DNA from: Desulfallas thermosapovorans DSM 6562
GTDB lineage: Bacteria > Bacillota > Desulfotomaculia > Desulfotomaculales > Desulfallaceae
Reading direction: 5' to 3'
NCBI RefSeq assembly: GCF_008124625.1
Contig: NZ_VNHM01000003.1
Location: forward strand, 124,001-188,000
DNA: 64,000 nt
This document shows positions 9,347 to 16,610 of the stretch, one piece after another. A model generated the notes under the pieces. The model ran no database searches and had not been told where the DNA came from. It worked only from the letters and a program-made list of their open reading frames with translations. Numbering within the stretch: the first letter of the stretch is position 1; each line of letters opens with the position of its first letter. Made by a program: the position numbers and the translations under genes.

Positions 9347-9700
9347 TTACGGCTGGGCCTCCCCTGTACCGGGCGGCACCGGTACTATTCTGGCCTCGCC
9401 GGGTTTGACAAGCCCCAGCTTTTCCCTGGCCACCTGTTCAATATAATCATTGGACTGCAACCTTTCCAACTCTTCATATAATGCGGCATTCTTGTCCCGC
9501 AACTCTTCAATCTCGGCCCGCATAGCCTCAATGTTTTTCTGCATGTTATACAGCTGATCGAGCCGGGAGCCCAGGGAAAAGGATATATACAGCATTAAGA
9601 GCACAATAACGAACACCGGTATTTTGCTGCGGGAGAGCTTGAAAGTCCACCGTTTGGATTCCCTGTTAAATTCCTTTTCGACGGGACCACCAATGTCCAT
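9347..9700 (-). CDS. divIC: Septum formation initiator DivIC/FtsB
   Basis: A 117-aa bitopic division protein of the FtsB/DivIC family. After a cytoplasmic N-terminus of about 25 residues there is one transmembrane segment (IPVFVIVLLMLYISFSL), then an extracellular coiled coil (QKNIEAMRAEIEELRDKNAAL) and the conserved DYIEQVAREKLGLVKPGE tail that binds its FtsL and DivIB partners. The start is the ATG giving MDIGGPVEK, chosen because AGGAGG lies eight bases upstream; a longer reading to 9742 has no support. It keeps its usual place between yabQ and yabR, although spoIIR and a small wHTH gene are inserted here. Confidence 0.92.
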   Translation of the reverse strand: MDIGGPVEKEFNRESKRWTFKLSRSKIPVFVIVLLMLYISFSLGSRLDQLYNMQKNIEAMRAEIEELRDKNAALYEELERLQSNDYIEQVAREKLGLVKPGEARIVPVPPGTGEAQP

Positions 9701-9856
9701 AATTTTGTTCCTCCTCGACGGTTCCTTTTTTACCCTGTACAAACCATTCTATATCAGGCTTTTATTTCCTGCTTGCCGGTGTTTTTTCACCAACAAGTCA
9801 TTTTTCCCGCCCCGGACCTGCTTTGCAGCACGTCGGGTCTATGGACACCGCACCCC

Positions 9857-9890
9857 AAAAAAAATAAGCCGGTTGTCATTTAACCGGCTT
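9857..9890 (-). terminator. Terminator overlapping the stop of the 94-aa gene
   Basis: The stem AAGCCGGTT / AACCGGCTT contains the stop codon of the upstream gene and is followed on the minus strand by a run of eight T. Confidence 0.85.
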
Positions 9891-10164
9891 TTCTTTCCGC
9901 CAGCAAGCTGATATACTCTTCACCCAGCTTGGTCAGGCTGCATATTTTACTTTTTCCCTCGGTGGATACATCCACCAATCCCAGGGCATACAACTGCATA
10001 ATCACATGATCCAGTACAGCCCTTTTGACCCGGGAAAGCAGCGACAAATCTTCCTTATTCATGTTACCCTCATTGATCAGCGCTTCCAGCACCCGGTTGG
10101 CCTCCTCGGGCAAGCGATCACCTGCTTTAACCAAGTAATCCGCTAACGTTGTAGTACCAATCAT
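9880..10164 (-). CDS. Small winged-helix-like protein of unknown function
   Basis: A 94-aa protein, MIGTTTLADYLVKAGDRLPE and onward, that I do not recognise as a named family. It is predicted largely helical with a short beta wing (LGLVDVSTEGKSKICSLTKLG). The pattern of helices followed by a TKLGEEYISLL tail resembles small winged-helix or phage-regulator folds. The ATG is preceded by a strong GGAGGAGGAATTG site, and the gene ends in a terminator that overlaps its stop codon, so it is very probably expressed. It is divergent from spoIIR, with 122 bp between the two starts holding the candidate sigma-F promoter. Any regulatory link to spoIIR is a guess based only on position. Confidence 0.75.
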   Translation of the reverse strand: MIGTTTLADYLVKAGDRLPEEANRVLEALINEGNMNKEDLSLLSRVKRAVLDHVIMQLYALGLVDVSTEGKSKICSLTKLGEEYISLLAERKAG

Positions 10165-10225
10165 TTATCAATTCCTCCTCCTTTATCTATCTATATTGTT
10201 AACACTTTTTTCTTAATTAATAAGC

Positions 10226-10254
10226 GTTTATACTATAAAAATTTGGAAACAATA
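10226..10254 (+). promoter_or_regulatory. Candidate sigma-F promoter of spoIIR
   Basis: GTTTA (10226-10230) and GGAAACAATA (10245-10254) are 14 bp apart and 33 bp upstream of the spoIIR start. The -10 element matches the forespore sigma-F consensus (GG, then AnAnTA) well. spoIIR is a sigma-F gene in B. subtilis. Confidence 0.5.
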
Positions 10255-10286
10255 TTACCAATCAATTAATAAAAGCAGGTGATCTC

Positions 10287-10991
10287 GTGCACAGAAAAAT
10301 TGGCATCCTTTTAACCGCACTTTTACTTTTAGCAAGTACCGGGTTTTGTATTTATGAACAGCAAAGGAACAAACCTGCGGGTTTAATCAGGCTGCACATT
10401 ATTGCCAACAGCAACACCTTTTACGACCAAAACCTCAAGTACCAGGTAAGGGACCGGATTGTCCGGGAAATGGCGCCCGCCTTTAGTGAGGCCTCCGATA
10501 TAGAAACAGCCAGGCAGGTCGCCGACGCCAATGTGGAAAATATCCGCAGCATAGCCGAAGATGAAATAAAGCGCCGGGGATTTGATTATCCGGTGCAGGT
10601 GGTGCGGGGAGATTATTACTTCCCCGCCAAAAAGTACACCGTCCAAGAAGAAAGCCGCCTGGCATCCTTTACATTACCTCCGGGACGCTACGAGGCAGTA
10701 CGGGTAATCATAGGTTCGGGGGAAGGGGCCAACTGGTGGTGTGTACTTTATCCACCGCTGTGTTTCGTGGATCTGCAGCAGGCCGCTCCGCCTCTAATCA
10801 TGCCGGTGGCATCGGCTGCACAGGAAGAAAGCATTGAACATGATGAAGAAGGCATGGAACATGGTGAAGAAGGCATGGAACATGATATGGAGGAAGTGAA
10901 TAAAAAGGTCGAAGAAGACAGCCCGAAACCATATATAAGTTATCGATTTCGCATTATGGAAGTATTTAAAAAGACCCTCAATTTCCTTTAA
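10287..10991 (+). CDS. spoIIR: Stage II sporulation protein R
   Basis: A 234-aa exported signalling protein made in the forespore; it triggers SpoIIGA to cleave pro-sigma-E in the mother cell. An N-terminal signal sequence (KIGILLTALLLLASTGFCIY) leads into the family signatures LIRLHIIANSNTFYDQNLKYQ and LPPGRYEAVRVIIGSGEGANWWCVLYPPLCFVD. The C-terminal part contains an unusual acidic tandem repeat (EHDEEGMEHGEEGMEHD). The GTG start follows AGGTGAT. In B. subtilis spoIIR is located elsewhere; here it is a plus-strand gene inserted in the yabQ-divIC region, preceded by a candidate sigma-F promoter. Confidence 0.95.
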   Translation: MHRKIGILLTALLLLASTGFCIYEQQRNKPAGLIRLHIIANSNTFYDQNLKYQVRDRIVREMAPAFSEASDIETARQVADANVENIRSIAEDEIKRRGFDYPVQVVRGDYYFPAKKYTVQEESRLASFTLPPGRYEAVRVIIGSGEGANWWCVLYPPLCFVDLQQAAPPLIMPVASAAQEESIEHDEEGMEHGEEGMEHDMEEVNKKVEEDSPKPYISYRFRIMEVFKKTLNFL

Positions 10992-11123
10992 AAGCCTGTC
11001 CGCAAGGTCCGCGCTAAATATTGCCAGGCCAGCCGGTTCCGGTGATACTCACGCAGGTTCCGGGTGCTCTCAAGGTTGGAAGGTTTAATCTTTCAACCTT
11101 GAGAATACCCGGCACCAAAGTTA
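10990..11123 (+). repeat. MITE-like palindromic repeat, copy at 11 kb
   Basis: A hairpin at 11056-11116 has the family outer stem (GGTTCCGGGTG / TACCCGGCACC), its own core CTCTCAAG and the inner stem GGTTGGAAG / CTTTCAACC. The left flank (AAGCCTGTCCGCAAGGTCCGCGC) resembles the left end of the 56.9-kb copy. The right end is decayed. It fills the gap between the convergent spoIIR and yabQ. Confidence 0.75.
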
Positions 11124-11150
11124 AAAGCCCCAAAGCCTGTTTTCGGGGCC
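11124..11150 (-). terminator. Terminator of yabQ
   Basis: The stem GCCCCGAAA / TTTGGGGC overlaps the yabQ stop region and is followed by TTTT on the minus strand. Confidence 0.6.
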
Positions 11151-11686
11151 TATTTCTTTCGTTTTAGTTTACCGATGACGCCAAGGCCACATTTTCTCCA
11201 GCGGCGGTATAATACCTTGACCGGGGCAGGTACCAGGCGCTTCAACATTTTACCGGCCATACCACCGGCCTTGCCCAGTACCAGGCCGGTTATTTTAAAG
11301 GGGTAGGTTAAGATGATATAAATAATACGTAGGGGGAACAACAATATTACTATTATCCACTTAACCAGCCAAATCAACAACTGAATAGTTTTTATCACCA
11401 ACCTTCTCATCCGGCGCCGGCTGAGCCGGTAATAAAAGACCGCACCCATGCCCAAGCCCAGGAGCACATAAAACCGAACCTCACCCTGGTTGTATTGCAA
11501 TAACAAGGCATAAACCACTACCGTTGCGCAAAGCCAGTAGATAACGTCACCGAAAAATGTGCCTGTTTTTTTCAACCCCAAAACTTGACCGGTACCGGCA
11601 TAAACATCATATAAAAACCCGGCCAGCGCCCCGGTCAAAACCGTGCACAAAAATACCATGAACTGACTGGTTACCGGCTCCGCCAA
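11150..11686 (-). CDS. yabQ: Spore cortex biosynthesis protein YabQ
   Basis: A 178-aa integral membrane protein. Four or so hydrophobic segments span about residues 8-30, 45-63, 70-86 and 100-135. The N-terminal motif FMVFLCTVLTGALAGFLYDVY is typical of YabQ, required in B. subtilis for cortex formation at the outer forespore membrane. The C-terminal 40 residues are strongly basic (RRWRKCGLGVIGKLKRKK). The TTG start follows GGAGGTATATACT. It is 59 bp downstream of yabP on the same strand, as in B. subtilis. The assignment rests on domain character plus conserved position. Confidence 0.9.
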   Translation of the reverse strand: MAEPVTSQFMVFLCTVLTGALAGFLYDVYAGTGQVLGLKKTGTFFGDVIYWLCATVVVYALLLQYNQGEVRFYVLLGLGMGAVFYYRLSRRRMRRLVIKTIQLLIWLVKWIIVILLFPLRIIYIILTYPFKITGLVLGKAGGMAGKMLKRLVPAPVKVLYRRWRKCGLGVIGKLKRKK

Positions 11687-11745
11687 AGTATATACCTCCG
11701 ATTTTCAGCCCGGACAACCCGAAAAGCCGAACAAAAATATTAAAT

Positions 11746-12030
11746 TTACTTGAAAATCCTGTTCAGCATGCCCTTGCCCCTGAAACCACCGGTGCCTTTA
11801 TGTTCCGTGAACTCCATAGTGTTAATTCTTCCTTCCACCGCCAAATTACCGCTTTCTAAATTTAACTGGGTGATATGCAGCCCTTCACCCCGCAGTACAA
11901 GCATCCCCATGTTGGTGACCAGGCTGATTTCCTTTTCGTTAAAATTGCCTACATGCTCCACCCCGTCCACCAGTAAATGTTTGCGGTCGGTGAGGACTAT
12001 CCGGTTATTGAAGTCCTGTTTAAACTCCAT
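11746..12030 (-). CDS. yabP: Sporulation protein YabP
   Basis: A 94-aa protein of the YabP/YqfC family, small beta-rich mother-cell sporulation proteins. Family features include the RIVLTDRKHLLVDGVEHVGNF opening, the SLVTNMGMLVLRGEGLHITQLNLESG centre and the GRINTMEF stretch. The ATG follows GGAGGTGAAACAAT. It lies directly upstream of yabQ. In B. subtilis yabP and yabQ are co-transcribed under sigma-E and are needed for the cortex, and the conserved pairing supports the same here. Confidence 0.92.
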   Translation of the reverse strand: MEFKQDFNNRIVLTDRKHLLVDGVEHVGNFNEKEISLVTNMGMLVLRGEGLHITQLNLESGNLAVEGRINTMEFTEHKGTGGFRGKGMLNRIFK

Positions 12031-12098
12031 ATTGTTTCACCTCCGTGGGCACGGGTAAACCCTTCGTTCTATATCTATGCCGGTAATTCAGCATTATG

Positions 12099-12138
12099 CA
12101 AAAAAAGGATGACCCGTTAAAGACGGATCATCCTTTTT
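12099..12138 (-). terminator. Terminator of spoIID
   Basis: A long stem (AAAGGATGA...CCG pairing with CGG..TCATCCTTT) starts at the stop codon and ends in seven T on the minus strand. Confidence 0.85.
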
Positions 12139-13084
12139 AATCCCATAGCTTTTGTATGTCGACATCCTGGTAATAAAATTTAATAATCTCCTGGGGGCTC
12201 TTTCCTTCCGAAGCCATTTTATTCGCCCCCCACTGGCACAACCCAACTCCGTGCCCGAATCCCTTACCTTCCAGTACTAAATTATATCCTTCTATCCGGG
12301 CACTGGAGATTAATGTTGACCGTACTTTGTCACTGCCCAAAGCCAGTCTCAAATCCGGGCCGCCCACCGTGGCAGAACCAACCTGTATTCTGGTGGCTCG
12401 TCCCGAAGGCCCCCTTTCCACAATTTCCACGGTATTAATATTACCCGGATCCTGACCACTGATTTCCCTTACTGCCGCCCGCACTTGCTCCAGGGGTATG
12501 GTCACACTCCAATGGCGATTTTCCGGCACAGTAACCTCAAGGCAGCCATCCCGCGCTCCGGCTTTAATATACGGTGTGGGCTCCTTTGTATAGGCCAGCC
12601 CCTCTTCCGCCGTGGCGGAAATCCCTCCGTCACATGCCGAGAACCATCCTTTCACATAATCGCCGCGATAGGTAATTACCTGACCCCTGGTGGAAGCTAC
12701 GGCCCGGAGTACTTTATCGTTTATTCGTGAAGGATCATAAGCCTGGAACTCCTCTATGTCGGTGGACGCGTCCGTACCATGCAGTTTTCTTACCCGCCCG
12801 GCCTGAATATTTTCCATGGTGAAGGTGCGGGCCAATATCGCCTGGGCGGCCAGGGCATTTTCCGGCCAGGTGGGCTCCATTTCAGCCGCCACGACTCCGG
12901 CCAGGTATTCTTCAAGTTTAATATTCTTCTTGATGTCCCGCTCTTTAATGTAAAGACTAATGGTAGGCTCCTCTTTAGGAGCACCCGGGACCGGCTCATC
13001 CGGTTTACGCTGCGGTGCTCTGGCGCAGCCCCATATCAGCCCTGCTATAACTAGGGCCACCAGCGCTATTTTAATTAGGCGCAA
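12137..13084 (-). CDS. spoIID: SpoIID/LytB-domain protein (spore peptidoglycan lytic transglycosylase)
   Basis: About 315 aa with an N-terminal membrane anchor (LIKIALVALVIAGLIWG; the following Cys is not in a canonical lipobox). The SpoIID domain shows IKLEEYLAGVVAAEMEPTWP with the catalytic glutamate region, ALAAQAILARTFTM, and the C-terminal GKGFGHGVGLCQWGANKMA. SpoIID degrades septal peptidoglycan during engulfment together with SpoIIM and SpoIIP. In Bacillus spoIID is elsewhere; Clostridia often carry one here, so this may be a paralogue of the engulfment enzyme. The ATG at 13090 touches the GGGAGGG site, so I prefer the TTG six bases later. Confidence 0.87.
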   Translation of the reverse strand: MRLIKIALVALVIAGLIWGCARAPQRKPDEPVPGAPKEEPTISLYIKERDIKKNIKLEEYLAGVVAAEMEPTWPENALAAQAILARTFTMENIQAGRVRKLHGTDASTDIEEFQAYDPSRINDKVLRAVASTRGQVITYRGDYVKGWFSACDGGISATAEEGLAYTKEPTPYIKAGARDGCLEVTVPENRHWSVTIPLEQVRAAVREISGQDPGNINTVEIVERGPSGRATRIQVGSATVGGPDLRLALGSDKVRSTLISSARIEGYNLVLEGKGFGHGVGLCQWGANKMASEGKSPQEIIKFYYQDVDIQKLWD

Positions 13085-13142
13085 TATCATCCCTCCCGAT
13101 TTTTTATTATCTTTTGTGGGATGATATTAAAATATGCGCTGG

Positions 13143-13421
13143 TTAATTTTGTTTATCGGGCCCCCTGGTGAAGTAATGCAGTACTCCCGTCAACCTGCCC
13201 GCGCCCCCGGGCCTTAAACCCCCGGCAAAGGACTGTTCCACTATACCCGCATAACCCGTAATGGACAGCACCGGTGCATGTGACCCGCTGAAAACCGCCT
13301 GCAAAGTGCCATCCGGGCAAATCTGCCAGCCGGACTGCCTGAGCTTGCACCAGACCCCGCGACAGGGCAACAACCCCCAGGCATTTACCAATTTATCCAG
13401 CAACTGTTCCATCCACATCAT
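13143..13421 (-). CDS. Small protein of unknown function
   Basis: A 92-aa ORF between the S4-domain gene and spoIID, beginning MMWMEQLLDKLVNAWGLLPC. A good AAAGGGGTG site lies six bases before the ATG, which argues for real translation. The protein contains three cysteines (CRGVWCKLRQSGWQIC) that could bind metal, and no membrane segment. I recognise no family. It ends 59 bp before spoIID on the same strand, so the two may share a transcript. The base composition matches its neighbours. Confidence 0.6.
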   Translation of the reverse strand: MMWMEQLLDKLVNAWGLLPCRGVWCKLRQSGWQICPDGTLQAVFSGSHAPVLSITGYAGIVEQSFAGGLRPGGAGRLTGVLHYFTRGPDKQN

Positions 13422-13574
13422 TGCAACACCCCTTTAACTTGTTTGCCATTTACTGTAAATATTACCACGTACGGGCAAATCCCATATTAGCCATTAAGGG
13501 GCTGTATACAATAAATATAACTATTATACTCACTAATAGTATTATTTAGACCGTTTTAACAAGCTATACAAATT

Positions 13575-13607
13575 AAAATAAAAGAAAGGCCCCTTTAGGA
13601 CCTTTGT
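13575..13607 (-). terminator. Terminator of the S4-domain gene
   Basis: The stem AAAGGTCC / GGGGCCTTT (one wobble) is followed by a T-rich stretch on the minus strand, 13 bp after the rqcP stop codon. Confidence 0.65.
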
Positions 13608-13619
13608 TGCAATGATTTT

Positions 13620-13883
13620 TCAACTGTCTTCCAGACGTTTGTCTTCCAGAACTGTATACAAACCCGCCGCCTGCTTGGCGGGTACAGTCTCCTGCACCGC
13701 GGTAATTTTAATTTTTAAACGGCGTTGTCCGAAGGAAAGTTCCAATATATCGCCAGGCTGAACTTCTGTTCCGGCTTTAGCCACACGGCCATTGATCTTG
13801 ACCTGCTGCCGGTCGCAAGCTTCCTTGGCCAGGGTACGCCGTTTAATAATCCGGGAAACTTTTAAAAATTTATCCAGTCTCAA
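13620..13883 (-). CDS. rqcP: S4-domain RNA-binding protein RqcP/YabO (Hsp15-like)
   Basis: An 87-aa protein that is almost entirely one S4 domain: MRLDKFLKVSRIIKRRTLAKEACD, then QVKINGRVAKAGTEVQPGDILEL. The B. subtilis orthologue YabO was renamed RqcP because it binds stalled 50S subunits with RqcH during C-terminal alanine tailing. The E. coli relative is Hsp15 (HslR). It lies 47 bp downstream of hup and follows mazG, the same order as yabN-yabO. It starts at a TTG with only a weak ribosome site. Confidence 0.9.
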   Translation of the reverse strand: MRLDKFLKVSRIIKRRTLAKEACDRQQVKINGRVAKAGTEVQPGDILELSFGQRRLKIKITAVQETVPAKQAAGLYTVLEDKRLEDS

Positions 13884-13930
13884 TGTTTAAACCACTCGGT
13901 TCCACTGGTATTTATAAAGAAACAAGTCTT

Positions 13931-14206
13931 TTACGAAGAAACGGTTTCCCGTAAGGCTTTGCCCGCTTTAAATACCGGAACACGGGCGGCGGCAATATTG
14001 ATTTCCTCGCCTGTTTGCGGGTTACGGCCTTTGCGGGCAGCCCTTTCCCTGATTTCAAAAGTACCGAAACCAACCAACTGGACCTTGTCGCCATTGGCCA
14101 GTGCCTCCTCAATGCTTGCCAGTACCGCACTTACGGCCTTTTCGGCGTCCTTTTTGGTTAATTCGGACTTCTCGGCCACATTGGCAATCAGCTCTGCCTT
14201 ATTCAT
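13931..14206 (-). CDS. hup: DNA-binding protein HU
   Basis: A 91-aa histone-like protein that bends and compacts DNA. The sequence [20 protein letters not shown] is the standard HU opening. The [28 protein letters not shown] block forms the DNA-binding arms, and the protein ends with [16 protein letters not shown]. The ATG follows GAGGGGGGTATTT. A TATAAT lies about 28 bp upstream of the start (14234-14239 on the reverse strand), which may be its -10 element. Its position between mazG and yabO is common in Clostridia but not in B. subtilis. Confidence 0.96.
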   Translation of the reverse strand: MNKAELIANVAEKSELTKKDAEKAVSAVLASIEEALANGDKVQLVGFGTFEIRERAARKGRNPQTGEEINIAAARVPVFKAGKALRETVSS

Positions 14207-14324
14207 AAATACCCCCCTCAGAAATGTAACGTGATTATAACATAATTACTTACTAAGCTATTCGTATTCGCTGTTTATCCAACAGGTTCCTGCTTTGTAA
14301 TTGATTATTACCACATTTTTTACC

Positions 14325-15803
14325 TCATTTTTCACTATTTTTGGCCTTTTCCCACAACTGGTCCATCTCGGCCAGGGACATCCGGGCAAGAGTGGTCCCC
14401 TTCGAAGCGGCTTCCTTTTCTATAAAAGAAAACCTGCGTATAAACTTATCCACAGTGGCTGTTAGGGCCGCCTCGGGGTCAACGCCCGATAACCTGGCGG
14501 CATTTACCACCGCAAAAAGCATGTCGCCGGCTTCCAGCTCAATTTTTTCCCTTTGCCCGCCGGCCAGAGCTTCCTTCCATTCAACCAATTCCTCATCAAC
14601 TTTATCCAGCGCCCCCTGGTAATCGGGCCAGTCAAAACCGACCCGGGCGGCTTTGGCCTGTATTTTATAAGCGCGCAACAGAGCCGGTAACCCACGGGGA
14701 ACCCCATCCAATACCGACTTCCTTTTTTCCGCACCACACTCCTTTTCGCCCTGTTTGATTTTGTCCCAATTGACCAGCACTTCATCACTGTTATTAACAT
14801 GTATATTCCCAAAAACGTGCGGGTGACGACGAATCATTTTTTGGCAAATACTATCTATTACGTCGTTGATGTCAAAAAAACCGTTTTCCCGTGCTATTTG
14901 GGCATGGAATACTATTTGTAATAATAAGTCTCCCAATTCTTCACAAATATTATACATGTTTTCCTGTTGGATAGCTTCCAGCACCTCATATGTTTCTTCC
15001 AGCAGGTATGTGGTCAGGGTATGGTGGTCCTGTTCCCGGTCCCAGGGACAGCCCTGCTCTCCTCGCAATTGGCCCATAATGTCCACCAGCGGGTCCAGGG
15101 GAAACCGGGACGTTACCTTGGCAGCCTTGCTGTACCCCGGTATATATAAACTGGTTAGATGATCCAGCCAGTCCAGGCGGTCTATCTCATACAACTGTAC
15201 ATTTTCAATTCTCTGCCGGCCGGGCACGCCCGCTGCCCGCACCACCACCGCCGGGTGCTCCGGAGGATATACCTCCATTAAGGATAGTTTTACATCTGCC
15301 GCCACCAGGCGGTTATAGACTTGCACCACCACCACTGCCAGGGTCGGGCTGAGCTGGTGCTCGTCCAATTGCAACCCGTCAACGATTTGTATCCCCTGAA
15401 TGGGGTCCACCTGCAAAGCCGCATAAAGCTCATCCAAAAAACTCATGGCCGGTACCAGATCAATATCTATACCCTGTTTTCGGGCCCGGCTTATGATCAT
15501 ATCAACCGTTGTTTCCGCCACCAGCGGGTGGCCGGGCACAGCGTATACCACCGGTCCCTGAGCGGCAGCCGTCAGCACATCTTCGGCAATTTGCCGGTAA
15601 ACTTCATCAAAACTGTCCCCCTGCTCATAGTAACTGTCGAATGAACTAAAGGCAATTTGCTGCTCTTTAAGCCAGTCAACCACGGGGTGCACCTCGGTGC
15701 GCAAAAAAAGACGCGCCGCGCCCTTGAGAATCTCCAGGTTAACCGCGGGCAGGGCGTCCCGGCTGCCGGGGCCAAGCCCCACCAAAGTTATTTTGGCTGT
15801 CAA
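14325..15803 (-). CDS. mazG: Fused tetrapyrrole methylase domain / MazG pyrophosphohydrolase
   Basis: A 492-aa two-part protein like B. subtilis YabN. Residues 1 to about 220 form a SAM-dependent tetrapyrrole methylase-type domain (MTAKITLVGLGPGSRDALP, YAVPGHPLVAETTV). Residues 230-490 hold tandem MazG modules (GCPWDREQDHHTLTTYLLEE with the EExxE-type metal site, then VDEELVEWKEAL and ELEAGDMLFAVVNAARL). MazG hydrolyses NTPs to NMPs and pyrophosphate and is thought to clean the nucleotide pool. The substrate of the methylase-like half is unknown. The TTG start follows a G-rich site. It lies between spoVT and hup. Confidence 0.93.
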   Translation of the reverse strand: MTAKITLVGLGPGSRDALPAVNLEILKGAARLFLRTEVHPVVDWLKEQQIAFSSFDSYYEQGDSFDEVYRQIAEDVLTAAAQGPVVYAVPGHPLVAETTVDMIISRARKQGIDIDLVPAMSFLDELYAALQVDPIQGIQIVDGLQLDEHQLSPTLAVVVVQVYNRLVAADVKLSLMEVYPPEHPAVVVRAAGVPGRQRIENVQLYEIDRLDWLDHLTSLYIPGYSKAAKVTSRFPLDPLVDIMGQLRGEQGCPWDREQDHHTLTTYLLEETYEVLEAIQQENMYNICEELGDLLLQIVFHAQIARENGFFDINDVIDSICQKMIRRHPHVFGNIHVNNSDEVLVNWDKIKQGEKECGAEKRKSVLDGVPRGLPALLRAYKIQAKAARVGFDWPDYQGALDKVDEELVEWKEALAGGQREKIELEAGDMLFAVVNAARLSGVDPEAALTATVDKFIRRFSFIEKEAASKGTTLARMSLAEMDQLWEKAKNSEK

Positions 15804-15887
15804 TACCTAAAACCCCCCGTAACATGTGATAACCTTACTGCTATTCTTACCAATTATGCACGCATTATCGTAAATCCTCTCCCCCGG

Positions 15888-15919
15888 GAAAAAAAAAACG
15901 GCCCCCAACTTGGGCCGTT
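15888..15919 (-). terminator. Terminator of spoVT
   Basis: The stem ACGGCCC / GGGCCGT at the spoVT stop codon is followed by ten T on the minus strand. Confidence 0.9.
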
Positions 15920-16478
15920 ATTGCTCCATTTGTTTGGCCAGAAAGCCTGCCGCGGTTTCAGCCAGCTTTAACTCCAGTTCTCCCATATGCACACCGGTTT
16001 CGCGTGTTGCCAGTATTACCGCACCAATGGGATCACCTTCGTAAATGATCGGTGCGATGACCACCTCGGTGTACCTGTTATCACCGTCCGCCACGATCAT
16101 GCCATCCAGACCGTGCGGATCAGCACCCTGGTTATTGATAACCACAGCTTTGCGTTCTTCCATCACCTTTTCTACGGCACTTGCTATCGGTTTATTTAAA
16201 AATTCCTTTTTTGGTGCTCCGGAAACAGCAATAATGGCATCCCGGTCAGCAATTAAGGATATGTGTCCCAGCGCCTCATACAATGAATCCGCATATTCCT
16301 TGGCAAAATCACCCAGTTCACCTATTGGCGAATATTTCTTTAAAATTACTTCGCCTTCCCGATCAACAAATATTTCCAACGGATCGCCTTCGCGGATTCT
16401 TAATGTTCGCCTTATCTCTTTAGGTATAACCACCCTGCCAAGATCATCAATACGACGCACTATACCCGTTGCCTTCAT
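15918..16478 (-). CDS. spoVT: Stage V sporulation protein T
   Basis: A 186-aa forespore transcription regulator. The N-terminal AbrB-type swapped-hairpin DNA-binding domain is MKATGIVRRIDDLGRVVIPK with EIRRTLRIREGDPLEIFVD. The C-terminal GAF domain (residues 60-180) includes HISLIADRDAIIAVSG and a closing LKLAETAAGFLAKQMEQ helix. In B. subtilis SpoVT tunes sigma-G-dependent genes and later spore resistance. The ATG follows AAAGGAGGGAAGG. A promoter with sigma-G features lies about 55-85 bp upstream. The order prsA-spoVT-mazG parallels yabM-spoVT in Bacillus only in part, prsA being the extra gene. Confidence 0.95.
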   Translation of the reverse strand: MKATGIVRRIDDLGRVVIPKEIRRTLRIREGDPLEIFVDREGEVILKKYSPIGELGDFAKEYADSLYEALGHISLIADRDAIIAVSGAPKKEFLNKPIASAVEKVMEERKAVVINNQGADPHGLDGMIVADGDNRYTEVVIAPIIYEGDPIGAVILATRETGVHMGELELKLAETAAGFLAKQMEQ

Positions 16479-16531
16479 GGGCCGCCCTTCCCTCCTTTAC
16501 CAGTGGATGATCACGATAAAACTTTCTATGT

Positions 16532-16561
16532 TAGTATATAACCGGAGGACGGCATTTATTC
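16532..16561 (-). promoter_or_regulatory. Candidate sigma-G promoter of spoVT
   Basis: On the minus strand GAATA and TATACTA are 18 bp apart, close to the forespore sigma-G pattern (GnATR, N18, CATnnTA, with T for C). spoVT is a sigma-G gene in B. subtilis. Confidence 0.4.
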
Positions 16562-16610
16562 ATTTTTTTCCAATCCAAAGTAAAATTATTTTCACCTTAC
16601 CAGGTAATGT

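Noticed and set aside
10850-10910. Acidic tandem repeat in spoIIR as a possible frameshift
   Set aside because: The frame stays open and ends normally after the repeat; it looks like slippage-type expansion of codons, not a break.
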